Positions 19,939-32,220 of a stretch of DNA of 64,000 bases are shown here, one piece after another; positions within the stretch are counted from its first letter, which is position 1; every line of letters starts with the position of its first letter. A model generated the notes under the pieces. It ran no database searches and was not told the origin of the DNA. It saw only the letters and a list, made by a program, of their open reading frames with translations. Made by a program: the position numbers and the translations under genes. This stretch comes from Pilatotrama ljubarskyi (lineage: Eukaryota; Basidiomycota; Agaricomycetes; Polyporales; Polyporaceae): the NCBI GenBank assembly GCA_022385805.1, contig MU277718.1, forward strand, positions 127,716 through 191,715, written 5' to 3'.

Positions 19939-22900
19939 CAGCGGCAGGTCGGGGAGCTGCTCGCGAGCCAGTCTGGACTCACCGCCGGGTGAAATACGAT
20001 CGCGTTTGAGACAAATGCGAGACTAAAGACGAAGAAGAACAATGATCGCGGTGACTCGACGGAAGATTGGACTTGGAGGGTCTGGAAGTGCGAGTTGCGC
20101 TGATGTGTAGGGAAGCAACGGGCCTTGGTGAGAAGGCGATTGGACGCAGGACTGGACGGGTGCGAGCGCGCTGCGGAGTGGCGGTCGGAAGAAATACGCA
20201 AGACGAGCGACGGCTGAGCTGAGCCATGCTGGCCCCGGGCAATTTCGAGAAGTGGCCCTCGATTGGTCCAGGAAGGTAAATTTGCCGGTGCGCCCAAGCT
20301 TGATTGCTCTCGGCAGCGGAGCACCAAGGCGAGAACCCGTCCTGCCCTCGCTTGACGTCAGCCCAAATCGAACGGCCCCGCCCGCGCTCGATCGGCGGAC
20401 CGATCCATCCCGCCCCGCCATCCTAAATGGGACAGGCTCCCGACGCCTTGCCCGCCGCCTCACGCATTCCCGCCGCCTCGCTGAACGTCGACCGTCTCCC
20501 GTTACTTTCTCGCTGCTGTTCGCCGTGCTGCATAGCGCATCTTCTTGGCCTTCGAGCTGCTGTCCGGTACCTTCATCTGAAAATTTCCTGCTTCCCTAAG
20601 CAACGCTGGCGGATTGGCTTCCGAATCTTGCCAACCTCATCGGTCCGCGGTTCCAGCTGATAACGCCGACACAGGGGATCGTGGAGTCGGCTCGAGGCCG
20701 GAGGCGCTGCCGCCGCATGCCGCGCGATGTTCATCCAGAACCTGCAGCATGCTCGACCAACCTTGTCCGCTTGTCGCCCACTGCGTCTTCGTCCATGTCT
20801 ATCCATTCGCACGTTGCGCAGCGAGGTCTTCAGGACGCATATGCTTCTCACATGTTGGCTACGTACGATTTACCCCACTATGCGACATACCGAAGCGGCG
20901 GATGGAGAGCGCGCGGCGGTGAGAGGTGAGCTCTAAAGCTAGCAACATGACACGCACAGAAGTATTTCTCCTCGACGTCCAACTTCGTACTCCCCTTCCT
21001 ACTCCACAGAGTCTCTCGCATGCATGAATGAAGGATCCATATGTCGGCATATCGCTGGCAATAGCGGGTTTGTACGTCCGAGACGGCAGTGGGGAGCTTC
21101 TTGAGGACCATGGTGGCGTTCAGAAGAGCGGCAGAACGCCGGTCGCATGACGCCAGGACCTTGAGAGATCGGTCGCACGCACCGCAGTTCCTTCCCCGCA
21201 GTTGTGCTGCGTTTCTCGCTATACCCTGCGCGTCGTACTTCAGGAAGTCAACGGGAAAGTCGGGCGAGTGGATTACGGACGGGTTAATCTCGTTTTAGGA
21301 CTCACCCAGCACCACCGTGACCTCCCATGATCACCAAGAATGACTATAGCGGCTACGGCATGGCGGACGACGGTTTAAGAGGCCACTCGAATGTCACTTC
21401 TTCGTAACCCCGAGGTTCGTTGAAGTTCCGTCAATTGCTGAAGAGAACACTGCTGACCTCGCCCACGACAGCACCCTTACCGCGATGTGCGAGCTACTTG
21501 CCCGCGAATACATTGTCACTCTCGGCCGTACCATCACCATTACAGTCTTCCGAGTTGCATGTTCCCGCTCAGGTTCCTTTCACGTCAAGGGAACGTCAAC
21601 TTGCAATTGCGGATCCGCGGTGCTCGCGGTCTTCTCTCAATCCTACTTTGCTCTTGTTAGCAGGAATCTGAGGCACGTCCGCCATATCATCCTTCCCGGC
21701 GTCGCAGCATTCTCGCTGGGTTTATAGGGTGAGTCTTTTTCAGCGGTGCTCAAGAAACGCCTTTGGCTCGAGCTTCAACACAGATGTACGTCGTGTTAGG
21801 CGGCTTTCACGTTTGAAAGTGTCGTCTATCTGCTCGCTCGCTGCTGGCAAGGCCCCAGTGCACCCATCTCAGGCCTCAAACTGGTTAACCTGAAGAGCCC
21901 AAGTCCCCTTTGTCCAGGTGACCGAAAATGCCGCACAGATATGACGAGATCTCGCGATGAAGACGCATGCGCCATCTCAACGCGTGCTATAGCACGAGGT
22001 GTGGCAGCTGGCCTCTTGTGTACTCGTGCTGACAGCAGCTATTATCCACATTGCGTGGTTCAAGATGCCACACGCAAGCCGCCCATGTCAAGTTACCTTC
22101 GACGATGAGTGTGTTTTAAGTTTATGCTGGTCGCTCGCACTTCCAAAAGTCCTCCACCAGGGAGCTTCCACCGCGTTCACGATGCGCATACATCGAGGCC
22201 AGATACTAATAGGCATTAGAGCACGTCCTGTCCCCAATCTCTCTTGACTTGGCTGGAACTCTTCCCAGACTCCTGCGCGTTCTCTACGCCATGTCGGACA
22301 ATGATGTCGCCCTACGAGCAGCTGAGCACTCAGAACGCCGCAGACTCCACTGTGATTGGCCGTTTGCGCCAAATGAGACTGCGGCATGGCATGCGAGCTA
22401 CCACGAGTCGCAAGCCAGACGACCAGGAAGGGTGCCAGAAGTGCCCTCTTTGCCAGGCTAGGCAGTCTCACCGCCTTTCCCCGGGCTTGTCCTCGCCCTC
22501 ATCCACCGCCGATCTCCTCCTTCAGCTTGTCGATGTTCTCAGGCATTCATTCCGAGGCCTCGTCCATCCGCACATCGAGCCCACAATAGCCCATGATTGC
22601 AGTGTCAGGCTCGACGCTCCAGCTTTATCTACATCGTGCCCGGCCGCGCTGCTCTCCGCTCCTCCGACGAGCCAGCTGACCTGCTCGCTGGCCCGTGTGA
22701 GAGTTTGCCAAGGGCACCTGCCTTGCCCAATCACGACCTCGCCGTCGTTTCCCTGCAGAGCAAAGACTCCGAAATGCACGACCCCGAACAGCCTGTTTAG
22801 ACTTTCCACGCACGCGCTGGAGCGGGAGGCCTGAAGTCAGGGCACCTGGGCACGCGCAGCGCAGGCGGCCTGTTGGGCTCGCATATCCGAATCTCCTCCG

Positions 22901-24029
22901 TCCTCTTCGATGGCGAGTACACACCGCAAGCGAGCGGCAAGCTTGCCGGAGAATCATGTTGTCTATTGCGGTCATTCTCGGCGCATTAGAGTTGCCCGGG
23001 GTTCGTTCCGCGTCTTCTTGGCGGGATGTAAGTACACATTAATGCTGTAACCGTCTTTGAGCAAGCACTGTTGTAGTGTGCATTCGTTTAGGTGCGTAGA
23101 GGTTCATCCTGTGATCTGACCGCGGAGTGTATGCGCATTGTCACGCAAGTACTCACATCCGCCAACCACATTTGCAGTCCCCTGCAGCTCTACCGACGCT
23201 TCAGCGCATGTATCCACAGCGCGCCGGTGCTTGAAGACGTGCGTATTCGCTCTTGCGCATGAGCATCAGTGCTCATGGCACTACACCACTCGCCAGTGCG
23301 CGGTCTCCATTCCACAGATATCGGGTATATCCATGCAGTGCAGGCAACTGATTGTCATGGAGAGCGCGCGCTTTGCGTGGCCGAACACATGTCCTCCAGG
23401 TTGGTCGGCTGCACGACGATTATGTAGCTTGCAGCCAGGGTTGTCGTCCAGTTCGGTATACCCTCGCTGCCGATGGGACGCGAGTTCCACGCTGGAGATG
23501 TCTGTGCGGCCATCCGCCGACCCGGTAAGCGCTTGAGTCCGAGTCCCAATGTCGCTACCACTTACCTGTAGCCTTGCATGTTTTGACCTCTAGTTCAGAC
23601 ATGACACTGTTCTCGGAGACGACTGGCCCAATGGTTGAGCAGACACCTGGATATATGCTGGAGCTACGCCACAAAACGACTACGGCACAAGATGCCGCAG
23701 TACTTGCCGAGCGGTGTCCGGAGGCCAAACCTTCCGCCTGCCGCTTTGCGCGTGTTCCGTCCTCTTCCAGTTCAGCACTCACTGAACATATATCGGTGCA
23801 TCCGCGCAGAGGCAAAGAGATACATCTTATGTTGGTGTAAGCAGACAAGGTCCCAAGGAGATGTAAGAAACGTAAAGGATCAAAGAGGAAGAGTGAGCGG
23901 GACGAAGCTGGTCCTAGGCGAAGGCGTGGGAATTTGTTATGAGACTTGTGCTTGAATAATTATCATCAATAACGGCCTGCTCTTGACCATTCCCTCCTCC
24001 CCTCCCCGTCGTCGTCGTCGTTCACGACG
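19939..24029. other. Long intergenic region, no gene recognised
   Basis: About 4 kb separates the divergent transporter and histidine kinase genes. Frames up to 196 codons occur (22244-22834) but show no family resemblance, no consistent codon bias and no joinable introns. A CCAAT motif on the minus strand (ATTGG, about 20262) lies some 320 bases upstream of the transporter ATG. The last 50 bases before 24030 are pyrimidine-rich with a GTC repeat (CCGTCGTCGTCGTCG), the likely leader of the kinase gene. Non-coding RNA genes cannot be excluded. Confidence 0.5.
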
Positions 24030-27000
24030 ATGGCCGCTTCACCACCCCAACACCCGTTTTTCACCCATCTCGTCGCTCTCTTATCCGTCTACGAGCTCGG
24101 CCCCTCTCTCCCGACTCCCATCCCGAAATATGACGGTCCGACAGATTGGCAGATCGAGAGTATCCTCCGCTCGCTGAGCGCGATGGCTCGTCGGATGTAC
24201 ACCGCAGAGGAGGCCCTGAACTCGATCCGCGCAGCAGAGTCTTGCGGACCCGAGTCTAAGAAGCGGCGGAGCGTCGGCAACAGCCCTCCTATGTCCAGCT
24301 CCGCCTCGTCCCAGAGCGACACAACCTGCGCCGACTCGTCCGGATACGTGAACGGTTCGTCCTCGGTCTCGCCCTTTTTCACCCCGACCAGCTCCGTCGA
24401 GAGCATTCCGTCGACGCTCGATGACAACGTCAAGGACGTTGAGATGTCCGACGGCACGAGCTCCGACAGCGAGCCCACCCCGCACCCGCCCGCTTCGCAC
24501 GGACGCACCCCCAACGGCATGACTATCAACCTCGACGGCGTCGTCAACCCTCTCGACAAGGTCCGACGCCCTGGCACCAACCCGGCAAACGTATCCTCGG
24601 CACCCCCTTCCGTCCAGGCCGACCATGTGTCGTGCCCCGGCTGTGGCAGAATTATCACGGACACCGCGACCATCTCGAAGATCGTAAACATGTCCTCGGG
24701 AGACGTCACCTCCCCTCTGGTCGTGCCCCCCGGTCCCCTCGCAGCGGCAGCGTTCGAAAGCGGCATGAGCGCCGTGGACGAGCTCAAACTATTGAAGACC
24801 CAGGTTCAGGACGTTGCTCGCGTCTGCAATGCCGTCGCACGCGGTGATTTGTCGCAGAAGATCACCGTGCCGGTACAGGGTGTGGTAATGATACAGCTCA
24901 AGGACGTCATCAACGCCATGGTGAGTTGATTTTGATAGGCTTTCGCTTAGGGAGCGCTCGTGCTGATCCGCTGCTGCAGGTCGACAAGCTTGGTCAATTC
25001 GCAAAGGAAGTCACTCGGGTCAGTCAGGAAGTCGGAACGGAAGGGTACGTGCACTCTCGATGGCTGATGGATCGATGGCTCATGCATGTGCATCTGCTAC
25101 AGCAAACTGGGTGGACAGGCGCTCGTTTTGGACGTCGAAGGCACATGGCGGGAACTCACAGGCGTGGTCAACAAATTGGCTGCAAACTTGACGAACCAGG
25201 TACGGTCTATCGCAAAGGTCACCAAAGCTGTCGCATTGGGCGATTTGTCGAAGCAAATCGAAGTCGACGCTCGCGGCGAAATACTGGAACTAAAGAATAC
25301 GGTCAACGGAATGGTCGTCAGACTAAGAGCGTTAGCGGCAGAAGTCACACGGGTCACTATGGAAGTCGGTTCTAAAGGTCAATTGGGAGGTCAAGCGCAC
25401 GTACCGGACGTCGAAGGAGTATGGCTAGAGTTGACGCGGAATGTGAGTTGCTACCACTGATCTCTTGCGATCGTCTTTAATGCATATATCGACACAGGTC
25501 AATCGGATGTGTTCAAGTTTGACGGATCAAGTGCGGTCTATCGCGAACGTCACCACTGCCGTCGCTCGCGGCGACTTGACACAGAAGATCGACATCGAGG
25601 TCGAGGGAGAAATGCTAACGTTGAAGCGGACGGTCAATTCCATGGTGGACCAATTGAGCGCCTTCGCGTCCGAAGTCACTCGTGTCGCCTTGGAAGTCGG
25701 TACGCAAGGTATCTTGGGAGGTCAGGCTCGTGTCGAAGGTGTTCAGGGTACTTGGGCCGACCTCACCCGGAACGTCAACGTACGTGCCCCTTGACGTTGA
25801 TCCCGTGCGCGCATATAGCTTATTCGATGGCGTACAGAAAATGGCGACCAATTTGACGGACCAAGTGCGGTCGATCTCCGAGGTCACGAAGGCCGTAGCC
25901 AACGGCGATTTGAGCCGGACTGTCAATGTCGACGTGCAGGGCGAGATGCTCGAGCTAAAGACGACCGTGAACCAGATGGTGGCCCGTCTGTCAATCCTCG
26001 CTAGCGAAGTCACTCGTGTATCCTTGGAGGTCGGAACCGAGGGTATCATGGGTGGTCAGGCATCCGTGCCGGACGTCCAGGGGGTTTGGAAGGTGCGTTC
26101 TCACGCGCGCTCAGCTGGTTCTGTAGCAAGTTCACACCATATGGCGTCCATAGGGCCTGACAGATAATGTCAACTTGATGGCTATGAACTTGACAAACCA
26201 GGTGCGGTCGATCGCGGAGGTGACCAAGGCCGTTGCCGGCGGTGACTTGACCAAGCGCATCACGGTTGACGTCCGTGGAGAGATGCTGGACTTGAAGGAG
26301 ACCGTCAATGGCATGACGGAGAGCCTGAGTTTATTCGCAGATGAGGTCACGCGAGTCGCCAAGGAGGTCGGCACAGAAGGTCTCTTGGGTGGTCAAGCGC
26401 AAGTCAACAACGTCGGCGGTACTTGGAAGGTCAGTATATATGCGATCTATCCTACGGGTGCAGCAGCTGATACCGGTCGTGTAGGATTTGACGGACAATG
26501 TCAACGTCATGGCATCGAACGTAGGTGTCCATGGACATACTGGACTCGCATACTAGAAGCGGCACTAACCTCTGCCCTGACATAGTTGACCTTACAAGTG
26601 CGAACGATCGCCCAGGCCACTGTGAGTGCACGTCGACAACACTTACTCAGTGTGGTACTGATATCCCCCATAGCGCGCCGTCGCGAAGGGTGACTTGACG
26701 CGGAAGGTCACTGGCGTACCGGTCTCTGGAGAGATCCTCGATCTCGTCAACACCATCAACAGCATGATCGATCAGTTGGCCATCTTCGCTGCAGAGGTCA
26801 AGAAGGTCGCTCGTGAAGTCGGTACCGAAGGAAAGCTTGGTGGTCAAGCCGAGGTCGGCAATGTCGAGGGTATCTGGCAGGAGATCACGTAAGTCTACGT
26901 TCTGCATGGCTGAGGAAGGGTCTCTGATGCCAGTTGCTCCAGGATGTCCGTCAATACTATGGCGAGCAATTTGACGACCCAAGTCAGAGGCTTCGCTCAG

Positions 27001-29262
27001 ATTTCGGCGGCGGCTATGGACGGTGACTTCAGTCGATTCATCACGGTTGAGGCGAGCGGAGAGATGGACTCCTTGAAGACGCAGATCAACCAGATGGTGT
27101 CCAACTTGCGCGACAGTATCCAGAAGAACACTGCCGCCAGGGAGGCGGCCGAGTTGGCGAACCGTAGCAAGTCCGAGTTTTTGGCGAACATGTCGCACGA
27201 GATCAGGTATGTATATCTTCGGATGATTAGGAGAGCGGAAGTACTGACAGCGTTACTCCAGGACGCCGATGAACGGTATCATCGGTATGACGGAGCTCAC
27301 GCTCGACAGTGACCTCAACAGGTCGCAGCGCGAGAACCTGCTCTTAGTCCACAGTTTGGCCCGCTCGTTATTGTTGATCATTGACGACATCTTGGATATC
27401 TCCAAGAGTAGGTTCTGTCTATGTGAAGGTGGACTCCACGCTGACCTTCTATTCGCAGTCGAGGCTGGTCGTATGACGATGGAGCAGGTGTCATACTCTA
27501 TCCGGCAGACCGTCTTCGGTATACTCAAGACTTTAGTCGTGCGAGCTTCCCAGAATCAGCTCGACCTGACCTATGACGTGGATCCCGACATTCCGGACCA
27601 GCTTATTGGTGACTCCCTCCGGTTACGCCAGGTCATCACGAATCTCGTTGGCAATGCGATCAAGTTCACACCGTCGAAGGTCTCGCGGAAGGGTCACGTT
27701 GCTCTCAGCTGCAGGCTGCTTGCGAAGGACGACCAGCACGTCACGTTGGAGTTCTGCGTTTCAGACACCGGTATCGGTATCGCCAAGGACAAGCTCACCA
27801 TGATCTTCGACACCTTCTGCCAGGCAGACGGCTCCACGACTAGGGTGAGTTGCTTTCTCGCGTGCATCACGAGACCACTTTGCTCATCGCTGTCGCCGAT
27901 ACGCAGGAGTACGGCGGTACTGGTCTCGGCTTATCCATCTCGAAGCGACTCGTCACGCTCATGCAGGGCAACATGTGGGTCGAGTCGGAGGTGGCGAACG
28001 GCTCCAAGTTCTTCTTCACCATCACCTCGCAAATCAGCCCGCTGTCCATGGAGGCGACGCTCGCCAAGATGCAGCCGTTCCAGAAGCGCAGCATTCTGTT
28101 TGTGGATACCCTCTTTGACCGCACCGGCGTTGTGCAGCGCGTGCTCGAGCTAGGCTTGAGGCCATACGTCGTCCACAGCGTCGCGGAAGTCGCGGACAAG
28201 ACGACTTGCCCGCACATTGATACCATCGTCGTTGATTCCCTGAGCGTTGTACGTATACATCTCCTCAACATCATCAACGCCCCGGCTCATTTGTCTCTTC
28301 TAGACCGAGAACCTACGGGAGCATGAGCACCTGCGGTATATACCAATCGTCTTGCTGTCTCCAGTAAGTATGGTTCGCTCGAGGGTCTTGTCCACGTCGT
28401 CCCTGACAATGCACGTCTCGTATCAGGAATCGAGCCCACGTCTCAATCGTAAGTCGTCCCTTCATTAAGGTAGTCGCGTCTGCTAAGCCTTGCCACAGTC
28501 AAGTGGTGCTTGGACAACGGCATTTCTTCGCAAATCACCACCCCTGTGTCCGAGCAGGACCTCGCCTCTGCGCTGATCTCGGCATTGGAGTCGAACACGG
28601 TCACGCCAGTCGTGGCCGAGAACGACGTGCCGTATGACATCCTGATCGCCGAGGACAACCTGGTCAACCAGAAGCTTGCGGTGAAGATTCTCGAGAAGTA
28701 TGGCCACCAGGTCGAGATCGCCGAGAACGGTCAGCTGGCCGTGGACGCTTTCAAGGCGAGGGTCCAGAGGAACAGGCCGTTCGATGTCATCCTCGTAAGT
28801 GCCGCATCGGCAGCCATCTGCTCCCTCTGGCTGACAAGCCTGAACAGATGGACGTGTCCATGCCATTCATGGGCGGTATGGAGGCCACGGAGCTCATCCG
28901 CACGTACGAGCAAACCCATGGTCTGGAGCCTACACCTATCATCGCGTTAACGGCGCACGCAAGTGAGTAGCTAAATAGAGTGTTCCGTTCCGCCTCACGC
29001 TAACCTCCATCCCACCAGTGATCGGCGATCGTGAGAGATGCTTGCAAGCTGGCATGGACGACCACATCACGAGTACGTACTGGTGTTTCCTGGTACGCCT
29101 TTCTTTGGCAACTGACCTTTCCATGCAGAGCCCTTACGCCGAAGCGACCTGATGAACTCTATCAACAAGCTCGCGGGCGAGAGGAAGATGGCGCTAGCGA
29201 GGAACCGGGTGCAACATCGATCGTCGTTTCCCATGCAAGCTCTTTTGCGCGAGTTCCGATGA
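24030..29262 (+). CDS. nik1: Group III hybrid histidine kinase (Nik1/Os-1 type)
   Basis: Nineteen exons (24030-24920, 24980-25044, 25103-25442, 25498-25779, 25838-26092, 26154-26429, 26485-26520, 26586-26621, 26674-26888, 26943-27206, 27262-27407, 27459-27844, 27907-28248, 28304-28363, 28427-28448, 28499-28794, 28848-28962, 29019-29072, 29129-29262) give 1404 residues. After about 250 Ser-rich residues come seven HAMP units, each marked by a GDL/GDF turn (ARGDLSQKI to MDGDFSRFI). The H-box is [10 protein letters not shown] (His about 884). The ATPase has [18 protein letters not shown] and GGTGLGLSI; the receiver has [10 protein letters not shown], phospho-acceptor Asp about 1306 in [16 protein letters not shown] and ITKPL. 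No membrane segment is seen, so it should be a cytosolic osmosensor feeding the HOG MAPK pathway. Family members are targets of phenylpyrrole and dicarboximide fungicides. All catalytic residues are present. Confidence 0.95.
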
Positions 29263-30185
29263 CTCACCTCTGCCCCCCATGATGTCCCTCCCCCCTGATC
29301 CCATCGCCCTCTGCTCGCGCCTGCGTCGCTGGTCCGTTCTCCCCGCATGTATCACCACCATATCCGTGCTATGTCTCTCTTTGTCCCTTGTCTCTGTTTC
29401 TGTCTCTCGCTCATACATAGTTTGAAGCACCTTCCATCGCATCTCTGTATTGTTTTGCCTCGTCGTATGTTACCAGCTCCCACCGTACATTCTGGATCAA
29501 CCCAGGAGGGGTCCGCCCCGTATGATAGTTCACTGTGTACGCTCATGCACGATTCCTCGAATCGAATTATTCCCTCCCGGATCTTAGCTCGTGTGGATCG
29601 CATGGTTCCCGATACCCGGTCAGGCGTCGAAGACCCTGCGCTTGGCGGCCTCCAGGACGCGCAGCGGTTGCCGGCCGTTCAACAACAGTGGCGAATGTGG
29701 AGGCATTTGAGCAAATCCGCATGCGAGAGCGACCAAGCAGATACGATTTGTAGCGGGTTCACCGTCGGTATGTGCATTCCACCGTAGTGTATTCTCCAGA
29801 GCTCGACCCAGCTTCTCTTTCCACCAGATCTCGCGCCGCGAACAGTCCTCTGAGAGCTCTCAGTCCGAGCCTGTTCGGGCCAGCTTGCAAATGCCGACGT
29901 GTATCGTCTGCAACGCACGCCATGCCTAAGTTCGTCTTCCTAAGATCCAAACCACGCTCTAGGTCTTGGAGTATACATTCGTCGTGCTTCTTCTCCAGAA
30001 TCCAACCGTCGATCACACTACATTGCGTGAGCAATAGTGCAGGACTGCATTGAGGGGAGTTTACAGAGCGGTGGTGTTCGACAGCATAAGCGACAGACGA
30101 TGGTATCATACGCGAAGAATATCACGACAAAGCAGGCGAGTCGGAAGGTGATGGACCAGGGCTAGGAGGGACCACGCCGTGCGAT
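29263..30185. other. Intergenic, possible minus-strand gene remnant
   Basis: Between the convergent histidine kinase and kinase 1 lies no recognised gene. On the minus strand, about 30035-29765 reads open for about 90 codons with fairly gene-like composition (GWILEKKHDECILQDLERGL, LQAGPNRLGLRALRGLFAAR), and 29711-29628 reads PLLLNGRQPLRVLEAAKRRV then FDA and a stop. The two could be exons of a small gene but no convincing junction joins them. Confidence 0.25.
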
Positions 30186-31851
30186 TCATGGATTCAGCCA
30201 TGGATGAGCGAGGAGTTCAGCGCATGTGGCGCGTTGGTCAGGATCAAGTCTAAAAGTGAGGCCAAGGAAGTCGGAGAAGAGCTCTGCGTCTGGGGCATTA
30301 CGGCCCGAGATGTTTACATGGGGCGGCCTCCGGGCATGCGGATGAACCCTCAGGGTACCTAATGCGAGGCATGTCAATAACACTGAAACAAGAGCATGAG
30401 GCGGGAAGCTGACCATCCTCCTTGAAGAAAATATGGCTATACTTGCCGCGCCGTATCAGCTCCGGCGGGTAGTCACCGAATAACATCCAGTGCAGACTGG
30501 CGACGGATCCATCCCCTATCTTCTCCGGTAAGAGCGGCTGCCCCATATGCAGCTCGTATAGCTGGCGATGGCGGTCAGGGTGATAGAGGTACATAGAGAG
30601 GATCGGCACACACGGTACATCCCAGGCTCCAGATGTCGGCGGGCTTACCCCATCCCGCCCCGAGCGCAACTTCAGGCGCACGCATACCTGCCGTCTGTAT
30701 CAGATCAATGGGATACTCGGATACCTTGTCGGCCCAACAAGCTAGTATGGGAAGTCAATCACGTGGATCAAACGCGGACCAAGCGAAATGCTCACGCACC
30801 GACACCCAAGTCGCCAATCTTCACCTGGAAGCTGCGCCACGGTTCAAGAGACGCTAGATCCCGCGGGTCGAATTCCGGTAGGGGATATTCTATAGGACGG
30901 CTTCGGAGGCGAGTGATGGGATGGCCGTCAGGACCTACGGTAACTGCGGTCTCTGGTGTGCCACTGAGCGCTTCGGAGAAGAACGAGAGATCGCCTTCAG
31001 GAGGGACCAACATGATATTGCCAGGCTTGATGTCTACGGGAATGGGCAGGACCTCAGAGCCTGCAACCAGAGAGTATCGCATACATCGACTCGCCTGTGT
31101 GTATGATGTTACACTCGTCGTGGAGATACTGTATACCCAGAACGATCTGTCGCGCCAGGAATCTCACGAGCGCGGGCGGACACAGGCGCCTCCTCCAGCG
31201 CGATAAAAAGTGCGCAAGTCCTGGAGCAGCGGTTCCATGATGATACAGAGATGCTTCCCATCGGCACCGTATTGGTGGAAGTGGTCTCGGAGTTGGATGA
31301 CGTGAGCGCGGCCAGGATGCAAAGAGTCCTCGCTTATACGCTGGAGGAATTCCAGTTCATGAAGCACCCCCTTTTCCTGCGCTTCCGTACCCGCTCCTGC
31401 AAACTCGATGAGAAGGAGTCACGGAAGTGTGCTCTCGGTTACGCACTGCTCATGACCTTGGCAGCAGCAAAAGCCTGGCTATCGGGTCTGCGCCGGAGAT
31501 GGCCTTTCATCGCGAGGATCTGAGCAAGATAGAACATACTCACTGTGTGTTCTTGACCAGCCATACTGTGGAATATGCGCCCCGCCCAAGTTTCCGTACC
31601 ACGACATAGCGCTGGCCTAAGACATCCCCGATGGTCACGGGAAGGTACCCTCCTGCCTCGGGATAGTAATCTATGGGATCTTCTTCACTTGCTGCCCACC
31701 TTGGTGCTGTTTGCTCAGGCGCTGAGGGGGCAGAGTGCGACGGGGCGGTATGGGAGAAATGTCGGAATAGCGACAACTTCTTGGCTAGCTGCCTCATATT
31801 GACGCAAAGGGCAATGGTACAAGGTGCTCGCGGCCTGAGCATCCTGAGCAT
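30186..31851 (-). CDS. SRPK-like protein kinase 1, with a one-base frameshift
   Basis: Seven exons (31544-31851, 31447-31478, 31095-31396, 30800-31033, 30614-30741, 30414-30561, 30186-30358). The protein shows KLGRGAYSTVWLV, AAAKVM (ATP Lys), HELEFLQRI, ECNIIHTDIKPGN (HTD in place of HRD, the SRPK-type catalytic loop), KIGDLGVACW (DLG), IQTAGMRAPEVALG, KPADIWSLGC and a final HPWLNP. SRPKs phosphorylate Ser/Arg-rich proteins; substrate here is unknown. The first 50 residues (MRQLAKKLSLFRHFSH) are basic and look like a mitochondrial presequence. Exon 3 breaks frame at a T5 run (A5 on the plus strand, 31205-31209): upstream reads LLQDLRTF, downstream RLCPPALVRFLARQ, one base out. Intron 31034-31094 uses a GC donor. 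Either an inactivated allele or a homopolymer error. Confidence 0.75.
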
Positions 31852-32220
31852 GGCTCACGATGCGAACCGGGTTCCGCTGGAGAGGCCCAGACCTCGTGGA
31901 CAGGCTTACTGCAGGACAGCAATTGCGCAGGTCGCTATTGGGATCAGCAACGGAGACCAGCTCCTCGTCAGACTCGCGTCGAGTACTGATTGAACCGCAA
32001 TCGTAGCAGAACACTGGGGCGCCCACCCATTGCATGGGCGCTTCAAATGAGCGCTCAACGGATCAGCGCTCATTGCCGCTCAAGCGACAGGAGAGTAACT
32101 CCCGACCACCACTGCACTCGGAGGATCTTGATGTTTGTCGTCGATCCTCATATTCTTCTCATCAGCTAGTCCGACGACGACGATTGTCAGAGGCCTAAAG
32201 GCAACAGGAGAAGAGCCTCC
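31852..32220. promoter_or_regulatory. Divergent promoter between kinase 1 and GPI8
   Basis: This 369-base stretch separates two divergent start codons and must hold both promoters. No clear TATA element is seen. A near-repeat GAGCGCTCAACGGATCAGCGCTCATTG lies around 32049-32075, in which GAGCGCTCA and CAGCGCTCA each contain AGCGCT palindromes; its role is unknown. Confidence 0.4.

Noticed and set aside
22244..22834. 196-codon plus-strand frame in the 20-24 kb gap
   Set aside because: Starts at a non-ATG codon, shows no domain or regular codon bias, and cannot be extended by splicing.
24081..24787. Long minus-strand frames (181 and 232 codons) opposite the histidine kinase first exon
   Set aside because: Mirror frames of a GC-rich coding exon; no family resemblance and the plus strand is clearly coding.
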